From the NCBI GenBank assembly GCA_034658635.1, contig JAYEFL010000187.1, positions 1 to 36,158 on the forward strand: a DNA stretch of 36,158 nucleotides, in the 5' to 3' direction. The stretch comes from JABHCC01 sp034658635. Lineage in GTDB: Bacteria > Bacteroidota > Bacteroidia > Bacteroidales > UBA12481. The notes under the pieces are model-generated. The model saw only the letters and a program-made list of their open reading frames with translations. It made no database searches and was not told the DNA's origin. Shown here in pieces: positions 35,801 through 36,158 of the stretch (position 1 is the stretch's first letter; the number at the start of each line of letters is the position of its first letter). A program made the position numbers and the translations under genes.

Positions 35801-36158
35801 TACTGCAGTTACTACCATTGTTGCCATGCTCCCTCTTGCTATGGGGAACTCTGAATATGTTAGCTTGATCGGTGCACCCTTTGCTATAACAGTTATTGGA
35901 GGACTAAGTGTTAGTACAATTCTGACCCTTGTTTTTATCCCAACATTATATTCGGGTCTTGAATACTCGCTCGAATGGATTCGAAACCAGAAATGGCTGG
36001 TAAAGATATTTATGATTGTAACGGTTGTTGGCTTAGGTACTCTGATCTACTTCAGAGTGGATGCATTCTTGTGGCAACTGTTGCTTTATTTACTGGTTAC
36101 TGTGGGCGTACCGGCTACTACCTGGTTTTTACTTAATAGTTTACGCAAGGCTAGTGGA
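32865..36158 (+). CDS. RND efflux permease, second of a tandem pair, 3' end outside window
   Basis: A reading frame of 1098 codons, open to the last base, read by hand. It opens MKAVINRKTLIGMVFIGLTL with the first helix. Helix 4 carries GMLLDNSVVVLEN (D398), and helix 10 has LLGVVVNNGIILIDYANILR. A glycine-rich stretch GGGGGGGAGGRNSGGG (about 651-666) interrupts the periplasmic porter loop. Unlike the neighbour, the protein continues past the twelfth helix with WIRNQKWLVKIFMIVT and a further helix (about residues 1045-1095), so it has at least two extra transmembrane segments. The complete length is unknown. It starts 9 bases after the first RND gene and has no separate adaptor in view. Confidence 0.9.
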   Translation, partial: MKAVINRKTLIGMVFIGLTLLGVVSYQQLAVELFPNAVAPQLIVQISSQLEVDPSYMERQAIIPVEGAIGTLDDIEEISSNASRRRGIIYISYQQDVDIKFAELKLQEKMNGIRDELPEEFMITVVKVDLEQMANQVMGLEVRGSGGVNRIRNITDEDIVAQLENIDGIAGVEVFGGQEKSLEITLDENACEAYGITPFQVRNALNQNGKLRTFVGPVVDGQKKLFVHVSAEYNLLADIETLVISNNGPILLRDVGEVYFGVKEQTSFSRVNGQESVTVSLISDSQANLIDLSHEVEKVVEQLNKELAAIGIEVVVQDNMAELMEKNIDQIIQLALTGGLLAILVLWIFLGNVRLVFAIALAIPISVYTAFNFFFAAGISINSLTLVGMALAIGMLLDNSVVVLENIYRHASQGKKPMEAVMTGTREVWRSILAATLTTITVFLPFIFSDNFLIRIMGNHIGVSIISTLLVSLMVALFFVPMITHWFMMRKGGQKQMVYAKVSFHNRLIQTYILILKASMRRPAVTIVGALAVFFLTIFIALAISTNTLQEAETDEIRMSVTMAGGTTLETTDVTVRTMEERLMQIAEREDLTAEIREGEATVTMKLKEDYQDIDGRSLAGIKEDMERRLRDIRSAEIEFQEFSASSGFSGGGGGGGAGGRNSGGGFESFLGIGSQQEMVIIKGQNFEVLRNVAEDMEYYLDELDNIANVSLSVADNRPEVHLAFNTQEMGERNVPLSNVSSELSSFPSEITSGAVFKEGTEEYDIIIKMDVPEEETERSMDELRELNIPSADRQAQHELQELGQIYFSRGLSDIDRVNQEKQVEITYRFENEVNNSKALLDLARAEIDELVAGINIPSGVAVEVVHEENDFKDFYFLIAAAFILIYMILASVFESFLTPVVLMFTIPLAGIGSFLALIFTKNSILNANTLTGFLILLGVVVNNGIILIDYANILRKKGYRRSRALMTAGLARIRPILITAVTTIVAMLPLAMGNSEYVSLIGAPFAITVIGGLSVSTILTLVFIPTLYSGLEYSLEWIRNQKWLVKIFMIVTVVGLGTLIYFRVDAFLWQLLLYLLVTVGVPATTWFLLNSLRKASG

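Noticed and set aside
1..36158. CRISPR array, tRNA, rRNA, insertion sequence or prophage
   Set aside because: All gaps between genes are under 200 bases, and I saw no spaced direct repeats, cloverleaf-like segments, transposase motifs or integrase genes.

Overview
The window is a gene-dense segment of a Bacteroidota chromosome of moderate, slightly AT-rich composition. The phylum call rests on two proteins with type IX secretion (T9SS) C-terminal sorting domains, an LruC/DUF4842 lipoprotein and a DUF5018-like lipoprotein. It is also supported by several promoters of the Bacteroidota type (TTTG, about 19 bases, TAnnTTTG) and by a Tgt enzyme without zinc cysteines. A genus cannot be assigned from the sequence. 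No rRNA, tRNA, CRISPR array, insertion sequence or phage gene was seen, and no gap between genes exceeds 200 bases.

Left part (1-4475, + strand): the 3' end of a T9SS-secreted protein, a glyoxalase-II-like metallo-hydrolase, and gcvP (glycine cleavage P-protein). A strong hairpin terminator follows. Next is a minus-strand block (4473-13193). In transcription order it runs mqnE (futalosine menaquinone pathway), a membrane-anchored PASTA protein, a T9SS cargo protein, an RluA/RluD-type pseudouridine synthase, D-Ala-D-Ala ligase and a DUF5018-like lipoprotein. After another hairpin terminator, the LruC lipoprotein has its own promoter.

Middle (13276-22724): an FAD oxidoreductase overlaps a large GT-C-like membrane protein (+ strand). 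Facing it on the minus strand is a tight group of a family 2 glycosyltransferase, an ECF sigma factor, rsmG and rpmH. The rpmH gene (L34, 52 codons) has a textbook Bacteroidota promoter. A plus-strand tgt - LptF/G permease - MFS transporter run follows.

Right part (22843 to the edge, + strand): six tightly spaced genes that look like one operon. They are an ABC ATPase, a 1141-residue ABC-2 permease fused to a peptidase-M1-like region without its zinc motif and to a golvesin-type C-terminal domain, a TolC-family channel, a lipoprotein RND adaptor, and two different RND permeases. The second RND permease is cut by the window edge. This ABC-pseudopeptidase plus tripartite RND combination is the most unusual system here and may be an envelope-spanning export or efflux machine. 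The joint function is an inference from gene order alone.
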